NCBI GenBank assembly: GCA_037969585.1
Contig: JBBKXR010000298.1
Span: forward strand, 5,492-69,491
Length of the DNA: 64,000 bases
Direction: 5' to 3'
DNA from: JBBKXR01 sp037969585
Lineage (GTDB): Bacteria > Verrucomicrobiota > Verrucomicrobiia > Verrucomicrobiales > DEV007
In this document: piece after piece, positions 41,926 through 50,269 of the stretch
Layout: each line of letters begins with the position of its first letter
Position numbering within the stretch: position 1 is the stretch's first letter
Notes under the pieces: model-generated
What the model saw: only the letters and a program-made list of their open reading frames with translations
Databases searched by the model: none
What the model was told of the DNA's origin: nothing
Translations under genes and position numbers: made by a program

Positions 41926-43296
41926 CTACCCTCCGAACGACGCCTGCCACGCAGCGAAAGCCGACCTCAGTTCGGACAGCCGCTCAGTCTCCGAATCCGC
42001 GACATCATTCGACTCCGCTACGTCCTTCGCGAGATCGAACAACTGCCAGTCGTGCGTGGGATCTTCGCGCACGATCTTCCACTTACCTTTGCGCAAGGCT
42101 GCGTGGTTGCGGAACTCGAAGTAGAATGACTCATGCGGTGACGCCGCGCCATCAGTGAGAACGGGTAGAACATTTTTGCCGTCGTAAACACGATCCTCCG
42201 GAAGCTCCGCACCCGCCAAAGCCGCACTCGTCACCAGCAAATCCGCCGACCAAAATGGCTCGTCGATGACCGAGCCCGCCTCAATTTTTCCCGGCCAGCG
42301 CACCACCGCTGGCACGCGCAATCCGCCTTCCCAACAGGTCACCCCACCGGACCGCAGCGGATCATTGATGCCGACATCGAGCCCTTCACGATTGAGTCGA
42401 AAGCCACCGTTGTCGGACATAAAAAACACGAAAGTGTCATCGCTGACCTGCGCAGCATCGAGCGACGCCAACACTTTCCCGATGGCTTTGTCCAACCAGT
42501 AAACCACGGCGTCGTAGCGCTTTTTTGGATCCGATTCATCCGGTGACATACCGAGCTCCTGAAAGGCTTCGTTGGGCGCCTGATAAATATTTGGCTGCCC
42601 CGGCTTCTTATTCGACTTGCTGGGAAAATGCGGCGCGTTGAACGGCAGATAGATGAACCACGGGTTCGCCTCACCACTCTTTCGCTCGATAAAATCAACC
42701 GCGGCATCGGCGAAGATATCGGTCACATAGTCGCCCTCGCGATACAGTTCCTGCGTGCCCTGATAGAGGTCGTGCTTGTCTTGATAATGGTGATGATAGT
42801 GGTCGAGATTTCCCGACGCGTGACCGAGAAATTCATCGAAGCCGCGCTCAGTCGGACGCGATCCTTCAGCAAAACCGACGTTCCATTTGCCGAAGCAGGC
42901 GGTCGCATACGCAGCCGGTGCCGATTTCAGAGTCTGCGAGATCAGGATCTCGTCGTGGCTCAACCCAACGCCGTAGTTGCCCTTCACTCCGCCGAGTTGA
43001 TTGACCAGACCGTGCCGCTGAGGAATGCGCCCGGTTAGCAGACAGGCGCGCGACACCGTGCAGGTCGGCGACGCCGTGTAGTAGTTGGTCAGCCTCGCGC
43101 CCTGCGCGGCCAGCTTGTCGAGGTTCGGCGTGCGGATCGGCGACTCGGCCCGATACATCTGCAAGTCGCCATAGCCGAGATTATCGCATGTGATGATGAG
43201 AATGTTGGGCGGTCCGGCGACGGCAGGCGCCGAGCCAAGACCGATCGACAAAACGCCAACCACCAACAGACCAAGAATGCGTAGCCGCATCATCAC
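41926..43296 (-). CDS. Exported sulfatase with CTVSR active-site variant
   Basis: A 456-residue arylsulfatase-type enzyme with a signal peptide (MMMRLRILGLLVVGVLSIGLGSAPAVAG). The metal-binding start IITCDNLGYGD, GKWNVGFAEGSRPTERGFDEF and FFMSDNGGF are all present. The formylglycine site reads C79-T-V-S-R83 and not the usual C-x-P/A-x-R, so maturation by formylglycine-generating enzyme may be altered. The start overlaps the stop of the other sulfatase gene (ATGA), so both are made together. It probably desulfates algal or other marine polysaccharides. No formylglycine-generating enzyme gene is in the window. Confidence 0.92.
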   Translation of the reverse strand: MMMRLRILGLLVVGVLSIGLGSAPAVAGPPNILIITCDNLGYGDLQMYRAESPIRTPNLDKLAAQGARLTNYYTASPTCTVSRACLLTGRIPQRHGLVNQLGGVKGNYGVGLSHDEILISQTLKSAPAAYATACFGKWNVGFAEGSRPTERGFDEFLGHASGNLDHYHHHYQDKHDLYQGTQELYREGDYVTDIFADAAVDFIERKSGEANPWFIYLPFNAPHFPSKSNKKPGQPNIYQAPNEAFQELGMSPDESDPKKRYDAVVYWLDKAIGKVLASLDAAQVSDDTFVFFMSDNGGFRLNREGLDVGINDPLRSGGVTCWEGGLRVPAVVRWPGKIEAGSVIDEPFWSADLLVTSAALAGAELPEDRVYDGKNVLPVLTDGAASPHESFYFEFRNHAALRKGKWKIVREDPTHDWQLFDLAKDVAESNDVADSETERLSELRSAFAAWQASFGG

Positions 43297-44753
43297 TTCT
43301 TCAATACCTGTGGGATTGGATTTTCAAACTTGCCGGGTTTGCGCTGACCGGCACCGGCTATGCCTTGATCACCGAGATCAGCACGTGCAACATCGGCGAG
43401 TTTGGTAAGATTAGCGACAATCTCCGGATTCTGCTCGGCGACATTGTGTTCGCTGCCGATGTCAGTAACGACGTTGAACAGCAGCGGCTGCGGTTTCAGT
43501 TTTGAACTGAAGAACGGGTGATTTCCCGCCGGCGTGACCGGGAGAAATAACTTCCAGTCGCCCGATCGAATTGCCTGCAACTGTTCGGAGGCGTAATAGT
43601 AATAAACATCGTGCGGCGTTTTCGCTCCCTCCTCGCCGAACAGCAGCGGAGCGATGTCCTTGCCGTCGATGATGCGATCGGTGGGCGCGCTGCCTCCCGC
43701 GAGTTTAGCAAAAGTCGGCAGCAGATCCATCGTCGATGCCAATTCGTCGCAAACCGTTCCCGCCGGAACTTTGCCCGGTTGCCAGACGATGGTCGGTACG
43801 CGAAACGCGCCCTCGCTGGTGGTGTAGCCACGACCGTGCAGCGGTTGGTTTGAACCGCGCGAGATGTCGCCCGGATCGCGATTGATCGGCGCGCCATTAT
43901 CGGAGGTCCAGATGACGAAGGTATTTTCATCGATGCCCAACTCGACCAGTTGATCGAGCATCACGCCCATCGACCAATCGAGTTCTTCGATCGAGTCGCC
44001 CCACGGACCGTTTTTGCTTTTGCCTTTGAAGGCCTCACTCGAAAACGGCGTGCTGGTGCTGCCCGGCATCGCCTGTGGAAAGTAGAGAAAGAACGGCTCG
44101 TCCTTATGTTCAGCGATCCACTCCATCGCCCTCTCAGTGTAGCGCTTAGTCAGACCATCACGGTCGCAGGGAGCCTCGATCACTTTGTCGTTCTCCATCA
44201 GCGGCAGCGGCGGCCAGTGCGAACCATCCTGCTTCCACACGCGCTCAGTCATGTCATCGGAATAAGGCACGCCGAAGAACCAATCGAATCCCTGGTTGTA
44301 GGGCATGAACGGTTCCTGATCACCGAGATGCCATTTACCGACGATCCCCGTCGCATAGCCCTGATCCTTGAGCACTTCAGCGATGGTGATTTCGTCAGGA
44401 TGCAAGCCGTAGGGAGAAATCGGCCGCAACACCCAACCATCGCGGGGATTGGTGTGCATGCCTACACGCTGCGCATAACATCCGCTGATGATGCTGGCCC
44501 GCGATGGAGTGCACACCCCTGCGGTCACACAAAAATGGGTAAACTTCCGCCCCTCTTTCGCCATCCTATTCAGATTCGGCGTGCGATGCACCGTCGATCC
44601 GAACGGTTCGATGTCGCCGTAACCGAGATTATCGGTGTAGATGATGATGAAGTTCGGCTTCTTCGCATCGGCTGCGATAAGCGAGGAAGTCATCGGCAAC
44701 AGAGCCGCCAGGACGAGTAACCAGAGTTGGGGAAAGGCAAAAATTCGCTTCAT
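43293..44753 (-). CDS. Exported sulfatase (arylsulfatase type)
   Basis: A 486-residue sulfatase. The signal peptide is about 1-28 (MKRIFAFPQLWLLVLAALLPMTSSLIAA). Metal ligands are in IIYTDNLGYGD, the formylglycine site is canonical C81-T-P-S-R85, and GIVGKWHLGDQEPFMPYNQGFDWFFG and WTSDNGAP follow. ATG 44753 is chosen because it begins the signal. It overlaps the second sulfatase by 4 nt and follows the metallophosphoesterase gene by 71 nt. The substrate is likely a sulfated glycan; the subfamily cannot be named by eye. Confidence 0.93.
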   Translation of the reverse strand: MKRIFAFPQLWLLVLAALLPMTSSLIAADAKKPNFIIIYTDNLGYGDIEPFGSTVHRTPNLNRMAKEGRKFTHFCVTAGVCTPSRASIISGCYAQRVGMHTNPRDGWVLRPISPYGLHPDEITIAEVLKDQGYATGIVGKWHLGDQEPFMPYNQGFDWFFGVPYSDDMTERVWKQDGSHWPPLPLMENDKVIEAPCDRDGLTKRYTERAMEWIAEHKDEPFFLYFPQAMPGSTSTPFSSEAFKGKSKNGPWGDSIEELDWSMGVMLDQLVELGIDENTFVIWTSDNGAPINRDPGDISRGSNQPLHGRGYTTSEGAFRVPTIVWQPGKVPAGTVCDELASTMDLLPTFAKLAGGSAPTDRIIDGKDIAPLLFGEEGAKTPHDVYYYYASEQLQAIRSGDWKLFLPVTPAGNHPFFSSKLKPQPLLFNVVTDIGSEHNVAEQNPEIVANLTKLADVARADLGDQGIAGAGQRKPGKFENPIPQVLKK

Positions 44754-44824
44754 GATACTGTGATCTTTATGCCCAAGAACGAAGGCCTCGGCAATCACTG
44801 ATACGCGCCAAGCCGCCCGTCTAC

Positions 44825-46096
44825 CTACTGCTTCTTGCGAGGCTTGCGGCTCTCGAACTGCGGTTCAAATTCGCGCGCACCTTCCGGAAACGGAGACATC
44901 ACTTCGATCGCTGGCGGAACAACCGCCGAGTGGCGCAGCGGCATCGTTCTCTCTACCGGTTGATAGAACCCAACTGGCAGTTCATCACCTCTCGCCTCAT
45001 GCAAATAAGTATGCACCAGAACCTCCTGCGCGCCTTCCCGAAAAGTCAGCAAGCGGCTCAGCGGATGTCCCCCGGCGTGGAATTTCGTCAGCGCCGCCGC
45101 CTGCAAAAAATTCACACCCCATCGACGTTCCGAGATCGTCTTGTCCCCGTGATCGTCCTCCGGCCCCTTCATGTGCGTGTGCCCGCCGATCCAGAAATCG
45201 ATCGCGCCACGACCATCATTGGCCTTTTCGAACTCGGCCAGAAAATCTTCAAACACGTGAGCGTCACGAGTGAATTTGAAACTTTCAGGGTCGTCATTTT
45301 CGATCAGGTAAAAGAGATACGAGGAGCCCTCAGGGCCGCCACTGGCACCATGGTAACGCGGATTGCCCTCGCCATAACCTGAGCCCGTCGTGGTATCGCG
45401 CAGCATGTGATGATGCATCGTCACGATGATCTTGTCCTGGTTCTCCAGCACCTGCTTCTTCCACCATTCAAATGTCTCGCGAGTCACCGCACCCGGCGGG
45501 TAACCTCCCTTCAGTTTCTCGCTGCTGTGACCACGTCCGACCGGCGCCGGAGCGTCATTGCGATCGGCGAGCATGAGGAACAGAACATTACCTGCTTGGA
45601 AACGGTAGCGTTCCCAATTTCCCTCGACCGCATAGGGCCGTCGATCCGAATCAACACCAGAAAACTCTGTGAACTCGCCCAGCGGATCACCCCACTTGCG
45701 AAACCACGACCCCGGCCCGTGATCGTAATACGGCGCATCGTGATTGCCGGGGACGTTGTAAACCTGCTCGCGCCGATGCTTAGTCATCGCCCGGTACTGC
45801 CGCTGCAACTCCATGCCATCGCGATCCTCCGGTGGCGACTGACTCGCCGATAAATCACCGGCGTCGATCATGACATCCCAGTCAAAGGCCGGCGCACCGT
45901 CCACCAATCCCTCTGATTGCCGAATCGCCAGCGCCAGACTTTCCCGACCACGCACGATGTCCGCCGGCACATGACTGCAGCTCGTCGCCCAGACATTGAA
46001 CTCGCGCAGCTTCGGCTTTGCATCTTCGTCAGCTTTCAGCCCAGTCACTGACAGCCCCAAAAGCCAACTCACGGATATGGCGGTGATCGCTTTCAT
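44825..46096 (-). CDS. Exported calcineurin-like metallophosphoesterase
   Basis: A 423-residue protein with a Sec signal (MKAITAISVSWLLGLSVTGLKA). Most metallophosphoesterase blocks are present: MIDAGDLS, VYNVPGNHDAPYYD, VTMHHHM and FWIGGHTHMKG. The first block, normally D-x-H, reads TSCSHV, so the first metal-binding Asp appears to be Cys40. Either the metal site is altered or this is a family feature I do not know. It may remove phosphate from extracellular esters. It is upstream of the two sulfatases on the same strand, fitting a scavenging operon. Confidence 0.83.
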   Translation of the reverse strand: MKAITAISVSWLLGLSVTGLKADEDAKPKLREFNVWATSCSHVPADIVRGRESLALAIRQSEGLVDGAPAFDWDVMIDAGDLSASQSPPEDRDGMELQRQYRAMTKHRREQVYNVPGNHDAPYYDHGPGSWFRKWGDPLGEFTEFSGVDSDRRPYAVEGNWERYRFQAGNVLFLMLADRNDAPAPVGRGHSSEKLKGGYPPGAVTRETFEWWKKQVLENQDKIIVTMHHHMLRDTTTGSGYGEGNPRYHGASGGPEGSSYLFYLIENDDPESFKFTRDAHVFEDFLAEFEKANDGRGAIDFWIGGHTHMKGPEDDHGDKTISERRWGVNFLQAAALTKFHAGGHPLSRLLTFREGAQEVLVHTYLHEARGDELPVGFYQPVERTMPLRHSAVVPPAIEVMSPFPEGAREFEPQFESRKPRKKQ

Positions 46097-46446
46097 TACT
46101 CTGCGATCACAGCAGCATTTTAAAATGCCAACCAGCAGCAATTGCCCACAATTGCGCCGGGAAGAGAAGTGCCGAACTGCCAGTATTTTGCCAAGCTCAA
46201 ATTGTAGTCTAAAACGTTATGAGGGTGAGTGCCTACGACGGCAGTAGCGATCATCTTATAACGTTCGCGGGCAAGGTGGAACTTGCCCCTCCAGACGATG
46301 CTCTGATCTGCAAAAAGACCCGCAAGGGTCTGGAGGGGCCCGCTCCCACGTGCCCGATCGAAGCCAAGTTGCGAACGATCTTATAGAACCACCGGTAACG
46401 CTCTGATCGCTCGGACGTGATCCATCGATTTATGTCTACTCGAACC
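46097..46446. other. 350-nt intergenic region with a long inverted-repeat element
   Basis: This gap separates two minus-strand genes. Its centre (about 46255-46380) is an inverted-repeat element: arms 46285-46296 and 46328-46339 are exact 12-nt complements, and CGGGCA/TGCCCG (46268-46273 and 46351-46356) extend the pairing. GTTCGC near 46263 and GCGAAC near 46371 form an outer pair. The rest holds no ORF or RNA that I can support. Confidence 0.6.
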
Positions 46447-47463
46447 TCAGAACGAAAAATCGAGCGGCGTGCCACATTGCGCCGACGCCTCGGCCATTTC
46501 CATCACTGCCATCGCCTGCGCCGCTTCGAGCGGTGTGATCACCGAAGGAGGCGTACCACTGCGCACGCACTCGGCAAAATAGCCCAGCTCGTTCGCCAGC
46601 GCGCCGATCAACCTGCCGTGCTGCTCCGGCCAGTAGGCTGTGTCCGGTTTCTTAGCACCGTTCGCATCTAGAATGGTCAGGCCTGTGTTGGCGCAATCGA
46701 TACTCAGCATTCCCTCCGTGCCGATCACCTCGAACTTGGCATCGATCACGGTCGGTACATTTTCGGGCAGACACCACACTGTCTCGACCACGCCGATCGC
46801 CTCGTCGCCAAAATGCAACATCGCCCAGCCGAGGTCCGCGTGCTCATAGTCGCCAACTTTTATCGTGCGGCCATAGACGCTCGACGGCGTTCGGCCGAGA
46901 AACCACATCATCAGATCCGCATCGTGAATGCCGTCGCCGACCAGTGGCGAGATTTTGTCCAACCGGATACTACCTGGCGCCTTCGGCAAATTGCGCCGCG
47001 CATGCATCGATACAATTCGCCCGATCCGTCCGTCATCAATCGCCTGCTTTGCCAAGGTAACCCGCGGATCAAAGCGGCAGACATGACCGATCATAAAAAA
47101 TCCTCGCGCTGCTTCAGCCTGCGCCGCCGCCAACACCTCGCGACATTGCTCCGCCGTCGCCGCCATCGGCTTTTCCAAAAGCACATGCTTGCCGCTGGCC
47201 AAGGCAGCCAACGCCACCTCGTGATGCTGCTGCCAGTGAGTCGTGATGCTGACCGCATCGATGTCTGGATCCGCCAGCAGTTCGTGAAAATCGGTGTAAC
47301 ACTTCGCCTCATCCACCCCGAACTCGGATGCCACCTCAGCCAGTCGATCCGCCCGACGCGCCGACAAAGCCACTACCTCCGAACCCGGCAACGAAGCCAA
47401 CACACGCGCATGAATGGCCCCGAAACGGCCGACGCCTATAATTCCCCAACGGATGGTTTGCAT
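46447..47463 (-). CDS. Gfo/Idh/MocA-family oxidoreductase (myo-inositol dehydrogenase-like)
   Basis: A 338-residue dehydrogenase, the closest of the three to inositol 2-dehydrogenases. TIRWGIIGVGRFGAIHARVLASLPG is the nucleotide fold, LLEKPMAATAEQC the EKP motif, and ISPLVGDGIHDADLMMWFLG the conserved D-x-x-x-H-D catalytic block. All three key residues are kept. It stands alone on the minus strand and is divergent from the PhoD gene by about 254 nt. The substrate is probably a cyclitol or sugar. Confidence 0.92.
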   Translation of the reverse strand: MQTIRWGIIGVGRFGAIHARVLASLPGSEVVALSARRADRLAEVASEFGVDEAKCYTDFHELLADPDIDAVSITTHWQQHHEVALAALASGKHVLLEKPMAATAEQCREVLAAAQAEAARGFFMIGHVCRFDPRVTLAKQAIDDGRIGRIVSMHARRNLPKAPGSIRLDKISPLVGDGIHDADLMMWFLGRTPSSVYGRTIKVGDYEHADLGWAMLHFGDEAIGVVETVWCLPENVPTVIDAKFEVIGTEGMLSIDCANTGLTILDANGAKKPDTAYWPEQHGRLIGALANELGYFAECVRSGTPPSVITPLEAAQAMAVMEMAEASAQCGTPLDFSF

Positions 47464-47717
47464 GCCTCATCACTAAGACATTGTGCGCGTCGTGCAAGCT
47501 TCCCGGCGACTCCGTGAGCTCGGATCGTCCAGAGGGTAGCTCAAGAGTGAGCGACTTCCCTGGGGCCACCAGGATTAAGCTCATTCCTGAGCTTCCCGTT
47601 GCGTTGGAGCGAGCCGTCACCGTTCGGCGCATGGTTAGAGCACCATACTTGGACTGCGTAGTTGCCTTATAAGCCAGTTTCGGGTGAAAATAGCGACACC
47701 GTCTGTTTCCCCAGATC

Positions 47718-49151
47718 ATGAACACCAAATCAATCGCCCTCGCTTTATCCGCCGGCTTTTTTCTACTCTCCCAAGCGAACGCCGCCGACATCCATCTTGC
47801 CCAAGGCACGATGGTCGGCGAGGTCGATACCACCAGCGCCATTCTCCAATCGCGGCTGACGGCTATCGCTGGCCCCGAGCTCACAGACCTCGATGTTCCC
47901 GGCGTCGCAGGGCTCGGGCAGTTTGAGTATTCCCAGAACGCCGACTTCAGCGATTCAAAGCTCACCGACTTGGAATCGGCGAAGGCGGAAAACGATTTCA
48001 TTCTCAAAGCCAAACTCACCGGTCTCAGTTCCGACACCCTCTATCACTACCGACTTCATTACGGCCCCGAGCGCGAATCGACGACGGCTGGACCCACTGC
48101 TACCTTCCGCACCCTCGAAGGCGCCGATGCCGCCACCCGCGACGTGTCCTTCGTCGTCGTCACAGGAATGAACTACACCAAGTTTCACTTCGGCTATCGC
48201 GACGACCCACCCTACAAAGGCCCCGACAAACACCTCGGTTACCCCGCCCTGGCATCGATGCTTAAACTGCAACCTGCCCCCGACTTTTTCGTTGGCACCG
48301 GCGATAACGTCTACTACGACAGCCGCGACGAACTCGAAGGCACCGATACTCCGAGCATGCGCGCCAAGTGGCACCGCCAGTTCGTGCAACCGCGTTTCGT
48401 CGACCTGTTTCGCAGCACACCCACCTATTGGGAAAAAGACGATCACGACCATCGCTACAACGACTGCGACCGCGCGGGTAATCGCGCGCCTTTAAGCGAT
48501 CTCGGTATCCACATTTTCCGTGAACAAGTGCCCGTTGTGCCTCCTGGCGACGACACCACGCCGACTTACCGCACTTTTCGGGTCAATAAGCACCTGCAGA
48601 TCTGGTTGGTCGAAGGGCGTGACTACCGCAGCCCGAACAAAATGCCCGACGGTCCCGACAAAACCCTTTGGGGCGCGGAGCAAATCGCGTGGTTGAAAAA
48701 AACGCTCACCGAGAGCGACGCCACTCACAAGCTGTTGATTTCCCCGACGCCAATGATCGGTCCCGACGACGCCTATAAGATCGACAATCACGTCAATCAC
48801 GAAGGCTTTCGCCACGAAGGCCGCGCCTTTTTCGACTGGATCGTCAGTCAGGACCTGCACAACAAAGGCTTCGCCATTTTGTGTGGCGATCGGCATTGGC
48901 AGTATCACTCGATCGATCCGACCGGCATCGAAGAATTTTCCAGCGGAGCCATCTGCGACGCCAACGCACGTCTCGGTCGTAATCCCGGCAACAACAAGTC
49001 CACCGACCCAGACCGCACCATCGTCCAACCGCATTCACAGAAGGAAGCATCGGGCGGATTTCTGCGAGTGGTCGTGTCGAAAGCCGGCGAGGCAAGCTTT
49101 GAGTTTTTTGATGAGAAGGGTGAGCAGTTGTATCGGACGATCAAAATGTAG
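47718..49151 (+). CDS. PhoD-family alkaline phosphatase/phosphodiesterase
   Basis: A 477-residue exported phosphatase with a Sec signal (MNTKSIALALSAGFFLLSQANA). A fibronectin-like N-terminal domain (about 25-140, ending TATFRTLEG) is followed by the metallophosphatase domain with FFVGTGDNVYYDSRDE, TYWEKDDHDHRYNDCD, KLLISPTPMIG and FAILCGDRHWQYHSI. These contain the metal ligands of PhoD. It would release phosphate from esters outside the cell, complementing the Pst uptake system about 20 kb away. No pst-like operator is seen upstream. The family normally uses Fe and Ca. Confidence 0.88.
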   Translation: MNTKSIALALSAGFFLLSQANAADIHLAQGTMVGEVDTTSAILQSRLTAIAGPELTDLDVPGVAGLGQFEYSQNADFSDSKLTDLESAKAENDFILKAKLTGLSSDTLYHYRLHYGPERESTTAGPTATFRTLEGADAATRDVSFVVVTGMNYTKFHFGYRDDPPYKGPDKHLGYPALASMLKLQPAPDFFVGTGDNVYYDSRDELEGTDTPSMRAKWHRQFVQPRFVDLFRSTPTYWEKDDHDHRYNDCDRAGNRAPLSDLGIHIFREQVPVVPPGDDTTPTYRTFRVNKHLQIWLVEGRDYRSPNKMPDGPDKTLWGAEQIAWLKKTLTESDATHKLLISPTPMIGPDDAYKIDNHVNHEGFRHEGRAFFDWIVSQDLHNKGFAILCGDRHWQYHSIDPTGIEEFSSGAICDANARLGRNPGNNKSTDPDRTIVQPHSQKEASGGFLRVVVSKAGEASFEFFDEKGEQLYRTIKM

Positions 49152-49185
49152 CAACCCAATGGGCGAACGGCAGCCCACGGTAGCC

Positions 49186-49228
49186 GAGTTGTAGGGCGAG
49201 CGCTCCGCTCGCCACTCGAAGCGAACGA
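49186..49228 (+). repeat. Dispersed ~43 bp intergenic repeat, copy 2
   Basis: Matches 26232-26274 at roughly 85% of positions. This copy contains a perfect 8-bp hairpin (GGCGAGCG and CGCTCGCC around CTC, within 49194-49213). It lies 35 nt after the PhoD stop. Confidence 0.55.
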
Positions 49229-49398
49229 TAATCTAGCCCATAGTCCGGCCCCTCGAAACCAACTAGCCCCAACGCATGCCGAGGCAGGCAGCCAAGCGAA
49301 GCGAGTCAGGTAACCGTAGGATTAAGCGAAGCGTCCCAAGCGCCAGAGTTGCAGTTCGGGCCCGATGCGGAGTCGTACGAGACACTCCAACCTACTCA

Positions 49399-49899
49399 TC
49401 ACTTTGGCGGCAATTTCCCTTGCCGAGCGGCTTCGACTTGCGCCGTCGTCATTTTTATCAGTGCCGTATTACCTCCAACAAATCCCACGACACGCCTATC
49501 TTTGTGTGGCGGAGGCAACGGAGGCGAAATGATGAGAGGCGTTCGGGGATCTGCAGTCGCAGAAACTCCGTTGAGATAAATATACGGTTCGATTTTCCCC
49601 GACGCGGTGTTGTTAGTGGTAAATAGTGACGGATCATCAATATAATCGGGATGCAATATCTCCAATAATTCAGGATAGCGGCCGTCGCTGTCATACGCAA
49701 AGGACCGGACCGCGAGCACCAAATTGCGTACTTCACTGATGTCGTTCGCCAGCGGAGAACCAGTTGAAACGCGGGAGAATATCGGGAGGGACATTACCAG
49801 CACGAGCCCGACCAACAGGATGATCGCCGCTACCATCCGCTTGGAGAAACTTCCCCTAACCTCCGAACAATCAACCGCTGTGTCGCTGGGCTTACTCAC
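49399..49899 (-). CDS. Single-pass membrane protein, possible type II pseudopilin-like
   Basis: A 166-residue protein with a GTG start. A short cytoplasmic segment precedes one membrane helix (KRMVAAIILLVGLVLVMSLPIF, about 20-41). The extracytoplasmic part begins SEVRNLVLAVRSFAYDSDGRYPELLEILHPDYIDDPSLFTTNN, a helix-then-YP pattern much like the major pseudopilins and DUF1559-type proteins of the PVC group. A prepilin peptidase site (G-F-T-L-x-E) is not visible, so the call is tentative. It has no operon partners. Confidence 0.55.
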   Translation of the reverse strand: MSKPSDTAVDCSEVRGSFSKRMVAAIILLVGLVLVMSLPIFSRVSTGSPLANDISEVRNLVLAVRSFAYDSDGRYPELLEILHPDYIDDPSLFTTNNTASGKIEPYIYLNGVSATADPRTPLIISPPLPPPHKDRRVVGFVGGNTALIKMTTAQVEAARQGKLPPK

Positions 49900-49984
49900 C
49901 TCTCAAGTAAAACGCCATTTCGCTTCTCCGCCAATCCCAATCGGCCTGAATTCGAACCAGGCTAATCTGTCGCGTAGCGCCCCG

Positions 49985-50182
49985 TCTAGGTGGCCGTGGG
50001 CTTTTAACCCACGGCCTAGATCCGCTACAAGATCCAGCGTCACGGAGTGACCGCTCTAACGGGGAAACTGTCGCCAAACTTGCACTTGCAGAGCGGTCAC
50101 TACGTGACGCATCAATCAGCTGGCGGGAAAACGGGGGATAAATCCCCCGCCTGTCCAGACCGGTCCCTACGGGACGGAGCTA
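49985..50182 (+). repeat. Structured ~200 bp element with 21-nt inverted arms
   Basis: Hairpins in order: 49992-50016 (9-bp stem GGCCGTGGG/CCCACGGCC), a large inverted repeat with arms 50037-50057 and 50090-50110 (20 of 21 complementary), GGGGGAT/ATCCCCC near 50133-50149, and GTCCC/GGGAC near 50163-50175. It differs in sequence from elements A and B but has the same style of back-to-back GC-rich stems. No ORF is likely. It may be a non-autonomous mobile element or a structured transcript. Confidence 0.7.
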
Positions 50183-50230
50183 TATGTCATATTTAGAACT
50201 GAACGAGCCCGAGTCCAAACTCTGAAAATT

Positions 50231-50257
50231 TCCGTGTATTCCGTGCTTTCCGTGGTT
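50231..50257 (+). repeat. 9-nt tandem repeat before the DUF1080 start
   Basis: Three units TCCGTGTAT, TCCGTGCTT and TCCGTGGTT lie 12 nt before the ATG at 50270. Placement just before a start codon resembles that of the 7-nt arrays. Confidence 0.6.
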
Positions 50258-50269
50258 TGCTTTCGTTCG

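Larger units (their letters stand above)
49900..50269. other. 370-nt intergenic region occupied by a structured element and a 9-nt tandem repeat
   Basis: The gap lies between the minus-strand pseudopilin-like gene and the DUF1080 gene. It contains the hairpin element described at 49985-50182, then about 45 nt of plain sequence, then the 9-nt repeat at 50231-50257 close to the ATG. A tRNA T-arm-like piece at 49944-49963 has no matching cloverleaf. Confidence 0.6.

Noticed and set aside
48492..49034. 180-residue open frame antisense to the PhoD gene
   Set aside because: Shadow frame; the plus-strand protein shows the PhoD metal motifs.
49944..49963. tRNA T-arm-like sequence on the minus strand (CCTGG-TTCGAAT-TCAGG)
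   Set aside because: No acceptor, D or anticodon stem at the right distances; the neighbouring sequence is the structured repeat element.
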